DNA of 54,882 nt, from contig CAZMHN010000003.1 of NCBI GenBank assembly GCA_964566145.1, positions 1-54,882 on the forward strand, in the 5' to 3' direction. Positions 6,041 through 14,486 of the stretch are shown piece after piece; the stretch's first letter is position 1; the number at the start of each line of letters is the position of its first letter. Origin of the DNA: CAZMHN01 sp964566145 (GTDB lineage: Bacteria > Patescibacteriota > Patescibacteriia > Veblenbacterales > UBA10138). The notes under the pieces were generated by a model. The model was not told where the DNA came from. It did no database searches and saw nothing but the letters and a program-made list of their open reading frames with translations. Made by a program: the position numbers and the translations under genes.

Positions 6041-8749
6041 CTAGGCGGCAGTGGATGAAGCGTGCGAACGCCTGCCCCAGGCAAAATACTTCAGGCCCTC
6101 CATTAGGAAAACCGCCAAACAGCAGAAAGACAGCACCAGGAGCCAATCCACCGCAGCCAAAGGCACGGTATGGAATATGTCATTGCCCCACGGCATGTAC
6201 ACCACGCCAATCTGAAGGGCGACGGCGAATCCGACGGCCACCAAAAGCGATTTGTTGTTCCAGGTCATGGGGTGGAAAATGGAGTGATGCAGATGCTTAC
6301 AGCTGAACACGTACCCCAATGAAGTGAACGCCATGAGCGTGAACACCACGGTGCGAATGTGCGGCAGTTCGCAACCTATGGCCAAAAGGAACAGGTACAC
6401 ACCCAAGGCGCCGAAACCCTTTAGAATGCTGACCACGCCCACCACAAGCTTGCGGGAAGCGTCCAGCACCGGCTCATTCCTCTTTACCGGGGGCTGTTCC
6501 ATGACTGAGTGATTAGCCGGATCCGAGGCCAGGGCTATGGCCGGGAAAGAATCCGTGATGAAATTTATCCAAAGTATCTGCGTGGCGAGCACAGGCAGTC
6601 CCAATGGTTCCCCTACCGCCACCGCCGCCAGGAACGCGCCCACCATGAGCAACACCTCGCTGAAGCTGTCCGACACCAGATACAGCACAACCTTGCGTAT
6701 GTTGCTGTAAATGGTGCGACCCTCCTCCACCGCCGCCACAATGGTGCTTACGTTGTTGTCCAAAAGCACCATGTCCGAAGCTTCCTTGGCCACATCCGAG
6801 CCAGAACCCAGGGCCACGCCAATGTCGGCCGCCCGCAGGGCCGGCGCGTCGTTCACTCCGTCGCCGGTCATGGCCACCACCTCACCCCTGGCCTGCCAGG
6901 CCGAAATTATGCGCAGCTTGTCCGAGGGTACGGCGCGGGCGAACACCGATACGCGCGCCACCTCCTCCCTGAGCTTGGCGTCGTCCCACGACATGAGCTC
7001 GCTACCCTCAATGACGTTGTCCGGCCCCGAAGGCAGGCCTGCTTCCTTAGCTATGGCCTGGGCCGTCAGCTTGTGGTCGCCCGTTATCATGACCACGCGC
7101 ACGCCGGCTCGCCAGGCCGCCTGAACCGTCTCCCGCACCTTGGCCCTGAGCGGGTCTTGAAGCGCCACGAACCCGAGGAAGGTGAACTGCTCAGGCTGTT
7201 CGCCGCCGGCTTCTTTGATGGTCGCCTTAGCCGGAAGCTCGCGTTCGGCCAGGGCCAGAATGCGCAAACCCTCGGAAGAACGCGCTTCGGCTTCGCGCAT
7301 GAACTTATGGCGGTCCTGGCCTGAAAGCGCCCGGTGCTTGCCGAACACGCGCACGTGATTACATGCCGCCAGCACGGCTTCCGGCGAGCCTTTGAGGTAG
7401 GCCAGTCGCTGTTTTTGGCCGAACTCATGCAATGACACCATGAACTTCCTATCGGAATTGAACGGCACCTCGGCCACCATCGGGTGCTGGCGCCTCAATG
7501 ATTCAATGTCGATGCCAACCTGCTGTGCGGCCAGTACGAGGGCCTGCTCCGTGGGCAATCCCACCACCACAGGCTCAGTCAGGCCGTCGTGCGGATTCTC
7601 GATGTAGGCGTGGTTGGACAGCGTACCCACCCTAAGGAGCGCCATGGCCGAAGAACCGTCCTTGAAAGTATCCGAGGCCGGATGCAGTTCCTCGTCCGGG
7701 GTCATGACGCGCACCACGCGCATTTCACCGGCGGTCAGTGTGCCGGTTTTGTCCACGCAAATGACCGTGGTGGAACCCAGGGTCTCGGCCGCCATAAGCT
7801 TCCTCACCAGCGCCTGGCGCTTTAGTATCCGACGCATGCCCAGCGCCAGAATGGCCGTTACTACCACAGCCAGGCCTTCCGGCACCGCCGAAACGCCTAT
7901 GGCCACGGACAGCGTGAACATGTCGCGGAACGGATATTTGAGCAGGAGGCCTATGCCCAGCAACAGGACAAGACATACGGCCACGATAACGCCAATGGCC
8001 CGGCCGAACCCTTCGAGCTTTTCTTTCAGGGGCGTAGGTTCGTCGGGTATTTCGGTGAGCAGCGTAGCCAATTTCCCAAGCTCGGTCGCTTTTCCGGCAG
8101 ACGTGACTACGCCTAAAGCCTCGCCGCCAACAACCACTGTGCCCTGATACAGCATGTTGACGCGTTCGGCCAGCACAAGGCCGGGGGGAAGGACGTGGCT
8201 CGTCTTGCTTACGGGATTGGACTCGCCCGTCAAAGGCGCTTCGTTCGTTTCCACGTCAGTAGCCGTGAGCAGCCTAAGGTCGGCCGGCACGCGATCGCCC
8301 GAAGAAAGCCTTACTACGTCGCCCCGCACCAACTCCTGCGACGGAACGCGCAGTTCGGAACTGCCCCGCACCACCCTCGCGTAGTACTGCACGAACTTGC
8401 GTATCTCCTCGAGCGCGCGCTCGGCTTTGCGTTCCTGTATAAAGCCGACCAAAGCATTCACGGCCACCGCGCCCATTATGACCACCGCGTCCACATACTC
8501 TCCCACGAATGCGGCAAGCACGGCCGCTACGATAAGCACTATGATGAGCGCGCTGGCGAATTGCCGTACGAATACCCGCCAGGCGCTGACGGCGCGCTGG
8601 CGCGACAGTTCATTGGCCCCGTCCCGCGCCAAACGGCGGGCGGCTTCGTCCGGATCGAGTCCGGACGAAGAGCTTTCAAGCACGCGCAACACCTCCGACA
8701 CGCGCAGGGCGTGCCAAATCTGCTCCGCCGGCTTCGCTTCCGTCGGCAT
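6041..8749 (-). CDS. P-type calcium-transporting ATPase (P2 type)
   Basis: A 902-residue ATP-driven cation pump of the plasma membrane. An N-terminal cation-ATPase domain is followed by paired membrane helices (about 64-100), the actuator motif TGES (174-177), PEGLA (290-294) in the metal-binding helix, and the phosphorylation motif DKTGTLT with Asp333. Further on come KGSPE, TGDHK, and MTGDGVNDAPALRAADIGVA in the P domain, then six C-terminal helices. Length and motifs fit the SERCA/PMCA-like P2 group, so Ca2+ export is the likely role, though Mn2+ or Na+ are possible. The divergently transcribed neighbour is a CaCA antiporter, which supports a calcium role. Confidence 0.9.
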   Translation of the reverse strand: MPTEAKPAEQIWHALRVSEVLRVLESSSSGLDPDEAARRLARDGANELSRQRAVSAWRVFVRQFASALIIVLIVAAVLAAFVGEYVDAVVIMGAVAVNALVGFIQERKAERALEEIRKFVQYYARVVRGSSELRVPSQELVRGDVVRLSSGDRVPADLRLLTATDVETNEAPLTGESNPVSKTSHVLPPGLVLAERVNMLYQGTVVVGGEALGVVTSAGKATELGKLATLLTEIPDEPTPLKEKLEGFGRAIGVIVAVCLVLLLGIGLLLKYPFRDMFTLSVAIGVSAVPEGLAVVVTAILALGMRRILKRQALVRKLMAAETLGSTTVICVDKTGTLTAGEMRVVRVMTPDEELHPASDTFKDGSSAMALLRVGTLSNHAYIENPHDGLTEPVVVGLPTEQALVLAAQQVGIDIESLRRQHPMVAEVPFNSDRKFMVSLHEFGQKQRLAYLKGSPEAVLAACNHVRVFGKHRALSGQDRHKFMREAEARSSEGLRILALAERELPAKATIKEAGGEQPEQFTFLGFVALQDPLRAKVRETVQAAWRAGVRVVMITGDHKLTAQAIAKEAGLPSGPDNVIEGSELMSWDDAKLREEVARVSVFARAVPSDKLRIISAWQARGEVVAMTGDGVNDAPALRAADIGVALGSGSDVAKEASDMVLLDNNVSTIVAAVEEGRTIYSNIRKVVLYLVSDSFSEVLLMVGAFLAAVAVGEPLGLPVLATQILWINFITDSFPAIALASDPANHSVMEQPPVKRNEPVLDASRKLVVGVVSILKGFGALGVYLFLLAIGCELPHIRTVVFTLMAFTSLGYVFSCKHLHHSIFHPMTWNNKSLLVAVGFAVALQIGVVYMPWGNDIFHTVPLAAVDWLLVLSFCCLAVFLMEGLKYFAWGRRSHASSTAA

Positions 8750-8759
8750 GGGACTTGGC

Positions 8760-8915
8760 CTAGGGACGAGGAGCGGTTCCCCGCTTGCCGCGCGACGGCG
8801 GATGGTACGGAGGAGCCGATTGGCGCTTCACGCTCTCGGCCTTCCTGACCTTGAACGAGGATGGCGTACGGTAGCGCACCACACGCTTGTTGCTTTTCGA
8901 GGCGTAGTTTCGCAT
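8760..8915 (-). CDS. Small basic protein of unknown function
   Basis: A 51-residue frame, MRNYASKSNKRVVRYRTPSS onward, very rich in Arg, Lys and Ser with a Pro-rich end. It has no recognisable domain. It ends ten bases before the ATPase start and would be the first gene of that operon. A TACAAT box (8931-8936) lies 15 bases upstream of its ATG. The coding call rests on position and composition only; it could also be an untranslated leader of the ATPase mRNA. Confidence 0.4.
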   Translation of the reverse strand: MRNYASKSNKRVVRYRTPSSFKVRKAESVKRQSAPPYHPPSRGKRGTAPRP

Positions 8916-8930
8916 ATGTTCTTTGAACCC

Positions 8931-8936
8931 ATTGTA
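8931..8936 (-). promoter_or_regulatory. -10 box (TACAAT) for the ATPase operon
   Basis: TACAAT on the minus strand, 33 bases from the opposing TATACT box at 8969. The two mark a compact divergent promoter region. Confidence 0.4.
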
Positions 8937-8968
8937 CCACACACTCGGCCAAACCGCCGCACTGGTGT

Positions 8969-8974
8969 TATACT
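8969..8974 (+). promoter_or_regulatory. -10 box (TATACT) of the antiporter gene
   Basis: TATACT followed by eight bases and the ATG at 8983. This predicts a leaderless or nearly leaderless mRNA. Confidence 0.55.
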
Positions 8975-8982
8975 GAAACAGT

Positions 8983-9939
8983 ATGGTCTGGACTTGGATT
9001 CTGCTCATCATAGGCTTCGCGCTCCTCATCAAGGGAGCCGACTGGCTGGTGGACGGCGCTTCGGCTCTGGCCAAAAAACTCGGCATTTCCTCGCTCGTCA
9101 TCGGCCTCACGGTGGTGGCCTTCGGGACGTCCGCGCCGGAGCTCATCGTGAACGTGATGGCGAGCGTCAAGGGAGCCACGGACATCGCCATTGGGAACAT
9201 TCTGGGAAGCAACATAGCCAACATACTTCTCATCCTGGGAGTATCGGCAACCATCTACCCTCTGCGCGTAACCACCGGCACCACCTGGCGCGAAATCCCG
9301 CTTGCCCTCCTGGCTGTCGTAGCCTTGATGTTCATGGCCAACGACCAGCTGTTCGACAGCCACGACTTTTCCGAACTTGGGCATATTGACGGCTTCATAC
9401 TCATAGCCTTCTTCGCCATCTTCCTGTCATACGTACAGGCCATCGCCAAACGAGGCGGAAGCGAGGGGCCGCAAGTGAAGTACATACGCGGGCCTTTGGC
9501 AGTGGGGATGGTGGCCGCCGGACTCGTCATGCTCACTTTGGGCGGCAAGTGGGTGGTGGACAGCGCCACGGACATCGCGAGGACGCTCGGCATAAGCGAC
9601 GCGCTTATCGGGCTGACGATTGTGGCAGTGGGTACGAGCCTGCCGGAGTTGGCCACTTCGGTAATGGCCGCCGTCAAACACAACACGGACATTGCTGTGG
9701 GCAACATCGTGGGTTCGAACATATTCAACATCTTCTGGATACTCGGACTGTCCGCCGTCATACGCCCGTTGCCGTTCTCGCCAGGCATGAACTTGGACAT
9801 TGTGGTAACGCTGGTCGCGACCATGCTTTTGTTCCTGGCGCTGTTCGTTGGCAAACGCCGCATACTGGAGCGGTGGCAGGGCGTGGCCTTTGTTCTGGTC
9901 TACCTGGGGTACGTAGGCTACCTCATTGCCCGGGGGTAA
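8983..9939 (+). CDS. Calcium/sodium antiporter, CaCA family
   Basis: A 318-residue inner-membrane exchanger with about ten helices in two homologous halves. The alpha repeats are visible: GTSAPELIVNVMA with GNILGSNIANI in the first half and GTSLPELATSVMAAVKHNTD with GNIVGSNIFNI in the second. Acidic Glu residues in both GTSxPE motifs are the ion ligands of the family. Length and lack of a large central loop match bacterial YrbG-like members, which exchange Ca2+ for Na+ or H+. It is transcribed away from a P-type ATPase, giving two energetically different ways to export calcium. A rho-independent hairpin lies 3' at 9953. Confidence 0.9.
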   Translation: MVWTWILLIIGFALLIKGADWLVDGASALAKKLGISSLVIGLTVVAFGTSAPELIVNVMASVKGATDIAIGNILGSNIANILLILGVSATIYPLRVTTGTTWREIPLALLAVVALMFMANDQLFDSHDFSELGHIDGFILIAFFAIFLSYVQAIAKRGGSEGPQVKYIRGPLAVGMVAAGLVMLTLGGKWVVDSATDIARTLGISDALIGLTIVAVGTSLPELATSVMAAVKHNTDIAVGNIVGSNIFNIFWILGLSAVIRPLPFSPGMNLDIVVTLVATMLLFLALFVGKRRILERWQGVAFVLVYLGYVGYLIARG

Positions 9940-9952
9940 ACTTAACAAACTC

Positions 9953-9976
9953 ACAGCGGGCCTTGCGGCCCGCTGT
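9953..9976. terminator. Terminator shared by antiporter and tRNA-Lys
   Basis: CAGCGGGCC / GGCCCGCTG with a TTGC loop forms a 9-bp stem, T-rich on the plus side. It lies ten bases 3' of tRNA-Lys on the minus strand and 13 bases 3' of the antiporter on the plus strand. Confidence 0.75.
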
Positions 9977-9985
9977 TGTATACCC

Positions 9986-10060
9986 TGGTGGGTCTGGTGG
10001 GAATCGAACCCACGACGCCCAGCTTAAAAGGCTGGCGCTCTACCATTGAGCTACAGACCC
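9986..10060 (-). tRNA. tRNA-Lys(TTT)
   Basis: A 75-base cloverleaf on the minus strand, acceptor GGGTCTG/CAGACCC, anticodon loop CTTTTAA (anticodon TTT), T-arm GTGGGTTCGATTCCCAC and encoded CCA. Unlike tRNA-Asn and tRNA-Ser(GCT), no tRNA-end module follows it; its own terminator comes directly after. Confidence 0.95.
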
Positions 10061-10087
10061 CGGCATGATTCTACTCACTTCCATAAG

Positions 10088-10597
10088 CTAAGGCAAGTCC
10101 AGCAGTTTGAGCAGCAACTGCCTGGTCACTTCCACGTCGGCCATGGCGCGGTGAGCCGTAGGCTGGGGAATGCCGAAGTGCTTGGCCAGGTACGCCAAAC
10201 TGTAGCTCGCGACCACCACGCGCTTTTGCTTGGCCAGGGCAATGGTGTCGAGCGTAGGATTCGGGAGCGGAGGTAAACCTAGTTGCTTCAGGTGGTGATT
10301 CACGAACGCCAGATCGAAGCCTATGTTGTGCGCCACCAGCGTAGCGCCTTCGGCGAACAGCATGAAAGCCGGCATCACCTCTATCAGGGGCTTGCCTTCC
10401 TTGGCCACCATCTCGTTGGTTATGCCGTGTATGGCCACGGCCTCAGCGTCCATCTTCCGGCCCGGGTTCACGAGCGCGGAAAAGCTGTCCGCCACCTCCC
10501 CGTCGCGTACGCGCTGGGCGGCCAGCTCGACCACGGCATGGCCTTCTTCCGGCTTCATACCCGTGGTCTCAACGTCGAAAATCACGAAATCTGCCAT
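10088..10597 (-). CDS. DEDDh 3'-5' exonuclease, DNA polymerase III epsilon-like
   Basis: A 169-residue exonuclease of the DnaQ-like fold. Exo I is FDVETTG with Asp8 and Glu10, Exo II is HNIGFDLAFVNHHL, and Exo III is HRAMADVEVTRQLL with His149 and Asp154, giving all metal ligands and the general base. It is shorter than full DnaQ (about 240) and has no polymerase-binding tail, so it may be the proofreading subunit or a general exonuclease of RNase T or PolC-exo type. It lies divergent from dnaB. A TACACT element 15 bases upstream of the ATG could be its -10 box. Confidence 0.8.
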   Translation of the reverse strand: MADFVIFDVETTGMKPEEGHAVVELAAQRVRDGEVADSFSALVNPGRKMDAEAVAIHGITNEMVAKEGKPLIEVMPAFMLFAEGATLVAHNIGFDLAFVNHHLKQLGLPPLPNPTLDTIALAKQKRVVVASYSLAYLAKHFGIPQPTAHRAMADVEVTRQLLLKLLDLP

Positions 10598-10710
10598 AGG
10601 CGAATAGCCGGAAGTGTAAGCCGTTCCGGGCTATTTGTCGAGATTCAGGTGGGTATCATTGTGAACAACTTGTGTACCCACGGAGCCTTGTCGGGGAATG
10701 TATCCGCGCG

Positions 10711-10716
10711 TACAAT
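10711..10716 (+). promoter_or_regulatory. -10 box (TACAAT) of dnaB
   Basis: TACAAT ends nine bases before the dnaB ATG at 10726, so the mRNA leader would be at most a few bases. Confidence 0.5.
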
Positions 10717-10725
10717 ACCCCTGCT

Positions 10726-12120
10726 ATGACCACGGCACGGCACGTACCGGCAGAACGCATACCGCCCCAGAACCTGGAGGCGGAGATTTCCACGCTCGGC
10801 GCCCTGCTCATAGACAAGGACGCCATCACCAAGGTGGCGGACATCATCTCGCCTGACGACTTCTACAGCGACGCGCATGCCGCCATTCTGAGCGCCATGC
10901 TCGACCTGTACGAACGGCGCACGCCCATAGACATACTCTCGCTCTCAAGCCGCCTGCAGGAACTTGGGAAGCTGGAGATGGTCGGCGGACACAGCTACCT
11001 GACCGAGCTCACGAACGCCGTACCGACATCATCGAACGTGGCGAGCTATGCCCGCATCGTCCAGCGCAAGAGCACTTTGAGGAAGCTCTTGAAAGCCGCG
11101 GCCGACATCTCAAGCCTGGGGTATCAGGAAAGCGAAGACGTGGAACAGCTTTTGGACGAGGCCGAACGCAAGCTGTACTCCGTCAGCCAGAACTTCCTCA
11201 AGCAGAATTTCGTACCCATCCGGTCGGTGCTCTCAGAGGCGTTCGACCGCATAGACGAACTCCACCGCGAGTCAGGCAAGCTCAGGGGCCTGGCAACCGG
11301 GTTTACCGACCTGGACAACCTGCTGGCCGGCCTTCAGAAATCCGACCTCATCATCCTGGCGGCCAGGCCGAGCGTGGGCAAGACCACCCTGGCCCTGGAC
11401 ATGGCCCGCCACGTGGCGGCGCACATGAAAATACCTGTAGGCATCTTCTCGCTTGAAATGTCCAAGGAACAGCTGGTAGACAGGCTCTTGTGCTCCGAGG
11501 CCGGAGTGGACCTGTGGCGCATGCGCACCGGCAAGCTCTCGGAACGCGAGGACGATTTCCCCCGCATCGGCCATGCCATGGGCGTGCTTTCGGAAGCGCC
11601 CATATTCATAGACGATTCCGCCACCTGCAACATCATGGAAATACGCACCAAGGCCCGGAGGCTCCAGGCCGAGCACGGACTCGGGCTGTTGCTGGTGGAC
11701 TACCTCCAGCTCATGGAAGGGCGCACCACCGAGAACCGCGTGCAGGAAGAGGCGGAGATAACCAGAGGATTGAAGGCGCTGGCCCGCGAACTCAACGTGC
11801 CGGTGCTGGCGCTGTCACAGCTGTCGCGCGCCGTGGAAATGACCAAGCCTGCCATCCCGCGCCTGGCGCACCTCAGGGAATCCGGCTCCATTGAACAGGA
11901 CGCGGACGTAGTGCTGTTCATTTACCGCAAGGCCGTTGACAGGAACTACCAGCCTGACGACCTGGCTCCGGAAGAAAAGCACGTGGCCGAGATACACATA
12001 GCCAAACACCGCAACGGCCCCACCGGCCTGGTGCGCCTGTTCTTCGACGCTGACCACGTCACCTTCAAAAGCCTGGAGCGCCACAGCGCAACCCCGCCGC
12101 CCGAACCCTTAGCCGCCTAA
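10726..12120 (+). CDS. dnaB: Replicative DNA helicase DnaB
   Basis: A 464-residue hexameric 5'-3' helicase of the replication fork. The N-terminal helical domain (about 12-115) opens with ERIPPQNLEAEISTLGALL, typical for DnaB. The RecA-like domain has Walker A ARPSVGKTT (Lys219), Walker B LLLVDYLQLM, the H3 glutamine region LALSQLSRAVE and a C-terminal arginine-rich stretch, HRNGPTG. No intein is present. The ATG at 10726 is chosen because the extra 18 residues of the longer frame precede a -10 box. The ybaB gene begins eight bases after the stop. Confidence 0.95.
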   Translation: MTTARHVPAERIPPQNLEAEISTLGALLIDKDAITKVADIISPDDFYSDAHAAILSAMLDLYERRTPIDILSLSSRLQELGKLEMVGGHSYLTELTNAVPTSSNVASYARIVQRKSTLRKLLKAAADISSLGYQESEDVEQLLDEAERKLYSVSQNFLKQNFVPIRSVLSEAFDRIDELHRESGKLRGLATGFTDLDNLLAGLQKSDLIILAARPSVGKTTLALDMARHVAAHMKIPVGIFSLEMSKEQLVDRLLCSEAGVDLWRMRTGKLSEREDDFPRIGHAMGVLSEAPIFIDDSATCNIMEIRTKARRLQAEHGLGLLLVDYLQLMEGRTTENRVQEEAEITRGLKALARELNVPVLALSQLSRAVEMTKPAIPRLAHLRESGSIEQDADVVLFIYRKAVDRNYQPDDLAPEEKHVAEIHIAKHRNGPTGLVRLFFDADHVTFKSLERHSATPPPEPLAA

Positions 12121-12128
12121 ACCGCTAC

Positions 12129-12443
12129 ATGCCTATGCCATCAATGTTCAGCAAGCTCAAGGAGATAAAGGACCTGCGTACCCAGGCTAAGACCATACAG
12201 AACGCCCTCAAGGACGAACATGTTGAATCCAGCGCCGCCTGGGGCAAGCTCAAGCTGAAGATGAACGGCAACCAGGAAGTGGAATCGGTCGAAGTGGACC
12301 CGGAACTCCTCTCGCCAGGCAAGAAGAGCGACATGGAAAAAGCCATTAGAGATGCGGTCAACGAGGCCAATCAGAAAGTGCAGAAGATAATGGCCGAAAA
12401 GGTGAGAAAGAGCGGCGGGCTGAATATACCGGGAATGAAATAG
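12129..12443 (+). CDS. YbaB/EbfC family nucleoid-associated protein
   Basis: A 104-residue DNA-binding protein. It has the YbaB layout: an N-terminal helix rich in Lys and Gln, a central strand with KMNGNQEVESVEVDPELLSP, and a C-terminal amphipathic helix with NEANQKVQKIMAEK. Family members bind DNA as dimers and often sit beside dnaX and recR. Here it follows dnaB by eight bases, and recR is about 2 kb downstream on the same strand, so the link to replication and recombination genes is kept loosely. Confidence 0.85.
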   Translation: MPMPSMFSKLKEIKDLRTQAKTIQNALKDEHVESSAAWGKLKLKMNGNQEVESVEVDPELLSPGKKSDMEKAIRDAVNEANQKVQKIMAEKVRKSGGLNIPGMK

Positions 12444-12455
12444 TCGGGATGTAAA

Positions 12456-12486
12456 ACGCTCCCCGTGGTTCCTCCACGGGGAGCGT
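12456..12486. terminator. Bidirectional terminator between ybaB and purD
   Basis: ACGCTCCCCGTGG and CCACGGGGAGCGT form a 13-bp stem with a five-base loop, with A-rich and T-rich flanks. It serves the two converging operons. Confidence 0.85.
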
Positions 12487-12502
12487 TTGGTTATTGTGTA
12501 TT

Positions 12503-13807
12503 TCACTTCATGAATTCAGGCCAGGCACGGCGGCCTATGTCCGTGCGCATGTGTTTGCCGTTGAAATGGATTGCGTTCGCCGCCGCATACGCATTGGTCA
12601 GCGCCGCATCCAAGGTCATGCCCCTGGCCGTCACGTTCAGCACGCGGCCACCGGCGGTAACCAGCGAACGGTCCAACTCATTGAATCTCACCCCTGCGCC
12701 GAACACCTCCACGCGCGGCGCGCGTCTCGCATCTTCAATCCCGGCAATGACGTCCCCCGAACTCACAGCCACACCAGGCCGGCCGTATCCCTTGGCCGCC
12801 AGCACGACGCAGACCGCATTGCCGGTGCCCCAACTCATTCGCACATGCCTGACACTGCCGGTAGCGCACGCCAGACACAGCTCAAGGAAATCGCTCAGCA
12901 ACAGCCTCAGGTACACCTGGGTCTCCGGATCGCCCATCCGCACGTTGAATTCCAGGACCTTCGGGCCTTCGCGCGTCACCATGAGGCCTATGTACAAACA
13001 GCCGCTGAACGGCGTACCTGCCTTGGCCATGTATTTCAGAACCGGCCGGACGATGCGCGTCTTGACGAAGTCGGACAACTGCCTGGTAGCCCACGGCACT
13101 GGAGCGAAAGCTCCCATTCCGCCTGTCATTCCGCCACTATCACCATCCAGGAGCTGTTTGTGGTCCTGACTCGGCGGAAAGAGTTTGAAGTTCCTGCCGT
13201 CGCACATGGCGTGATACGAAAGCTCGTATCCTTGAAGATGCTCCTGGATGAGAACCTCCTCTCCTGCCGCGCCGAACACTTTGTCGACCATGAGCGCTCT
13301 GAGAGCGGCTTCGGCCTCTGCCTTATTACGGCAGATGAAAACGCCCTTGCCGGCGCACAGCCCGTCCGCTTTCACGACCAGTGGAAAAGCCGAACCTTTG
13401 ACGCAGAGCAATGCCCGGGCACACGAATCGAAGGTCAATGTGATTGGGCACGGAACATCGGCTTCTTGCATCACCTTCACCGCAAACGCCTTGGATGTCT
13501 CTAGTTTGGCGGCGGCATGAATCGGGCCGAATATTCGAAGCTTCCGTTTCCTGAACAGGTCGCTGATGCCAGCCTCAAGCGGAGCTTCCGGCCCAACGAT
13601 GGTGAGTCCCACATGGTTCTGTTGCGCGAAATCGGCCAGCTCGTCGACCTGCTCCGGCTTCAGGGGCACCCTGATGGCGCGCTCGGGCATGAGGCCGTTT
13701 CCAGGGGCCACATACAATTCACCGAGTCTTTTGGAACGCATGAGCGCGTACACCATGGCCGCCTCCCTGCCGCCGCTGCCTATCACCAGAACATTCACCT
13801 TGTTCAT
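12503..13807 (-). CDS. purD: Phosphoribosylamine--glycine ligase (GAR synthetase)
   Basis: A 434-residue ATP-grasp ligase joining glycine to phosphoribosylamine in purine synthesis. The N-terminal Rossmann part starts NVLVIGSGGREAAMVYALMR, typical for PurD. GPEAPLEAGISDLF and FGPIHAAAKLETSKAFAVKV follow, then the ATP-grasp lid LVVKADGLCAGKGVF and the metal-binding EFNVRMGDPETQV. The ATG at 13807 is preceded by GGAGAG and gives the normal length; the longer frame adds 39 residues that run into purN. It follows purN by 29 bases in one operon. Purine synthesis genes are patchy in CPR genomes. Confidence 0.92.
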   Translation of the reverse strand: MNKVNVLVIGSGGREAAMVYALMRSKRLGELYVAPGNGLMPERAIRVPLKPEQVDELADFAQQNHVGLTIVGPEAPLEAGISDLFRKRKLRIFGPIHAAAKLETSKAFAVKVMQEADVPCPITLTFDSCARALLCVKGSAFPLVVKADGLCAGKGVFICRNKAEAEAALRALMVDKVFGAAGEEVLIQEHLQGYELSYHAMCDGRNFKLFPPSQDHKQLLDGDSGGMTGGMGAFAPVPWATRQLSDFVKTRIVRPVLKYMAKAGTPFSGCLYIGLMVTREGPKVLEFNVRMGDPETQVYLRLLLSDFLELCLACATGSVRHVRMSWGTGNAVCVVLAAKGYGRPGVAVSSGDVIAGIEDARRAPRVEVFGAGVRFNELDRSLVTAGGRVLNVTARGMTLDAALTNAYAAANAIHFNGKHMRTDIGRRAWPEFMK

Positions 13808-13836
13808 TGTGCACTCTCCTATGATTGATGAATGTA

Positions 13837-14355
13837 TTACATCTGCCACTCTTTGGGCACGAATTTGCCCGTAAACCATTTGGAACCGTCGACGTACCAA
13901 TGCCCTGTCCGGCTCTTGGCGCATCGAATGACGCCTCGCACGACCATATCGGTCAGCAGGGGCTGGAAAGCATGTTCATGCTGGTTGACCCGCTGCGACA
14001 GCGTTTCGGCTGTATCGTCGGGCCGGATGANNNNNNNNNNNNNNNNNNNNNNNNNNNNNNNNNNNNNNNNNNNNNNNNNNNNNNNNNNNNNNNNNNNNNN
14101 NNNNNNNNNNNNNNNNNNNNNNNNNNNNNNTCGCACGAGCGCTTGGTAATCGTCAGCTTCGAACTGCGTCAGCTGCGTGAAATCCACCTTGAGCTCGTCC
14201 GCTATCCGTTTCACTCCGCCATCGGGATGATTTGACACTACGCCGACGACATCGGCGTTCAGGACGCCTGTTCTCATGCTCTCAACCAACACCCTGAATC
14301 CTGAACCGCCGCCCTCTTTCGTACCAGAGGCAAAGATCAGCAATCGCCTGGACAT
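13837..14355 (-). CDS. purN: Phosphoribosylglycinamide formyltransferase (interrupted by gap)
   Basis: Folate-dependent enzyme that formylates GAR, the product of the adjacent PurD. The N-terminal half reads RRLLIFASGTKEGGGSGFRV and VVGVVSNHPDGGVKRIADEL, as in PurN with its phosphate-binding SGxGSxF-like loop, here with extra residues. The middle, which should contain the catalytic Asn-His-Asp region, is lost in the 100-N gap at 14031-14130. After the gap, IRPDDTAETLSQRVNQHEHA matches the usual C-terminal part. The frame is open across the N block only by arithmetic, so length is uncertain. AAGGAG lies six bases before the ATG. Confidence 0.8.
   Translation of the reverse strand: MSRRLLIFASGTKEGGGSGFRVLVESMRTGVLNADVVGVVSNHPDGGVKRIADELKVDFTQLTQFEADDYQALVRXXXXXXXXXXXXXXXXXXXXXXXXXXXXXXXXXXIRPDDTAETLSQRVNQHEHAFQPLLTDMVVRGVIRCAKSRTGHWYVDGSKWFTGKFVPKEWQM
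14031..14130. other. Scaffold gap (100 N) inside purN
   Basis: One hundred N characters, a conventional placeholder. The true distance is unknown and the flanks were joined by scaffolding. Confidence 0.98.
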
Positions 14356-14390
14356 GGTTGGCTCCTTGAAATGTATGGATGTAAAAGGAC

Positions 14391-14404
14391 GAATGTATTC
14401 GTTT
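14391..14404. promoter_or_regulatory. Inverted repeat ACGAAT-GT-ATTCGT in purN leader
   Basis: A 6-bp inverted repeat with a two-base centre, between the purN promoter and its start, with an adjoining T run on the plus strand. It contains CGAA/TTCG half sites, the core seen in PurR boxes of Firmicutes. An operator role is inference only. Confidence 0.35.
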
Positions 14405-14416
14405 TTTAGTGCCGCT

Positions 14417-14445
14417 ACCTTACCGACCAGCCATGCTTTTGTCAA
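14417..14445 (-). promoter_or_regulatory. purN-purD promoter (TTGACA-N17-TAAGGT)
   Basis: A consensus -35 TTGACA (14440-14445) and -10 TAAGGT (14417-14422) are 17 bases apart on the minus strand. The transcript would carry a leader of about 55 bases with an AAGGAG ribosome site, unlike the leaderless genes elsewhere. Confidence 0.6.
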
Positions 14446-14470
14446 ACTTCGCAGACGTCAAAGCATCAGC

Positions 14471-14476
14471 TATACT
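14471..14476 (+). promoter_or_regulatory. -10 box (TATACT) of recR
   Basis: TATACT is followed by ten bases, including GGAG, and then the ATG at 14487. Confidence 0.5.
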
Positions 14477-14486
14477 GGAGAACGCT

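Noticed and set aside
9953..10060. tRNA-Lys as a third site for the tRNA-end module.
   Set aside because: Its 3' flank goes directly into a simple terminator; there is no duplicated tRNA end and no 9-bp stem.
13808..13924. N-terminal extension of PurD by 39 residues.
   Set aside because: It overlaps the end of purN, lacks family similarity, and the internal ATG has a GGAGAG site.
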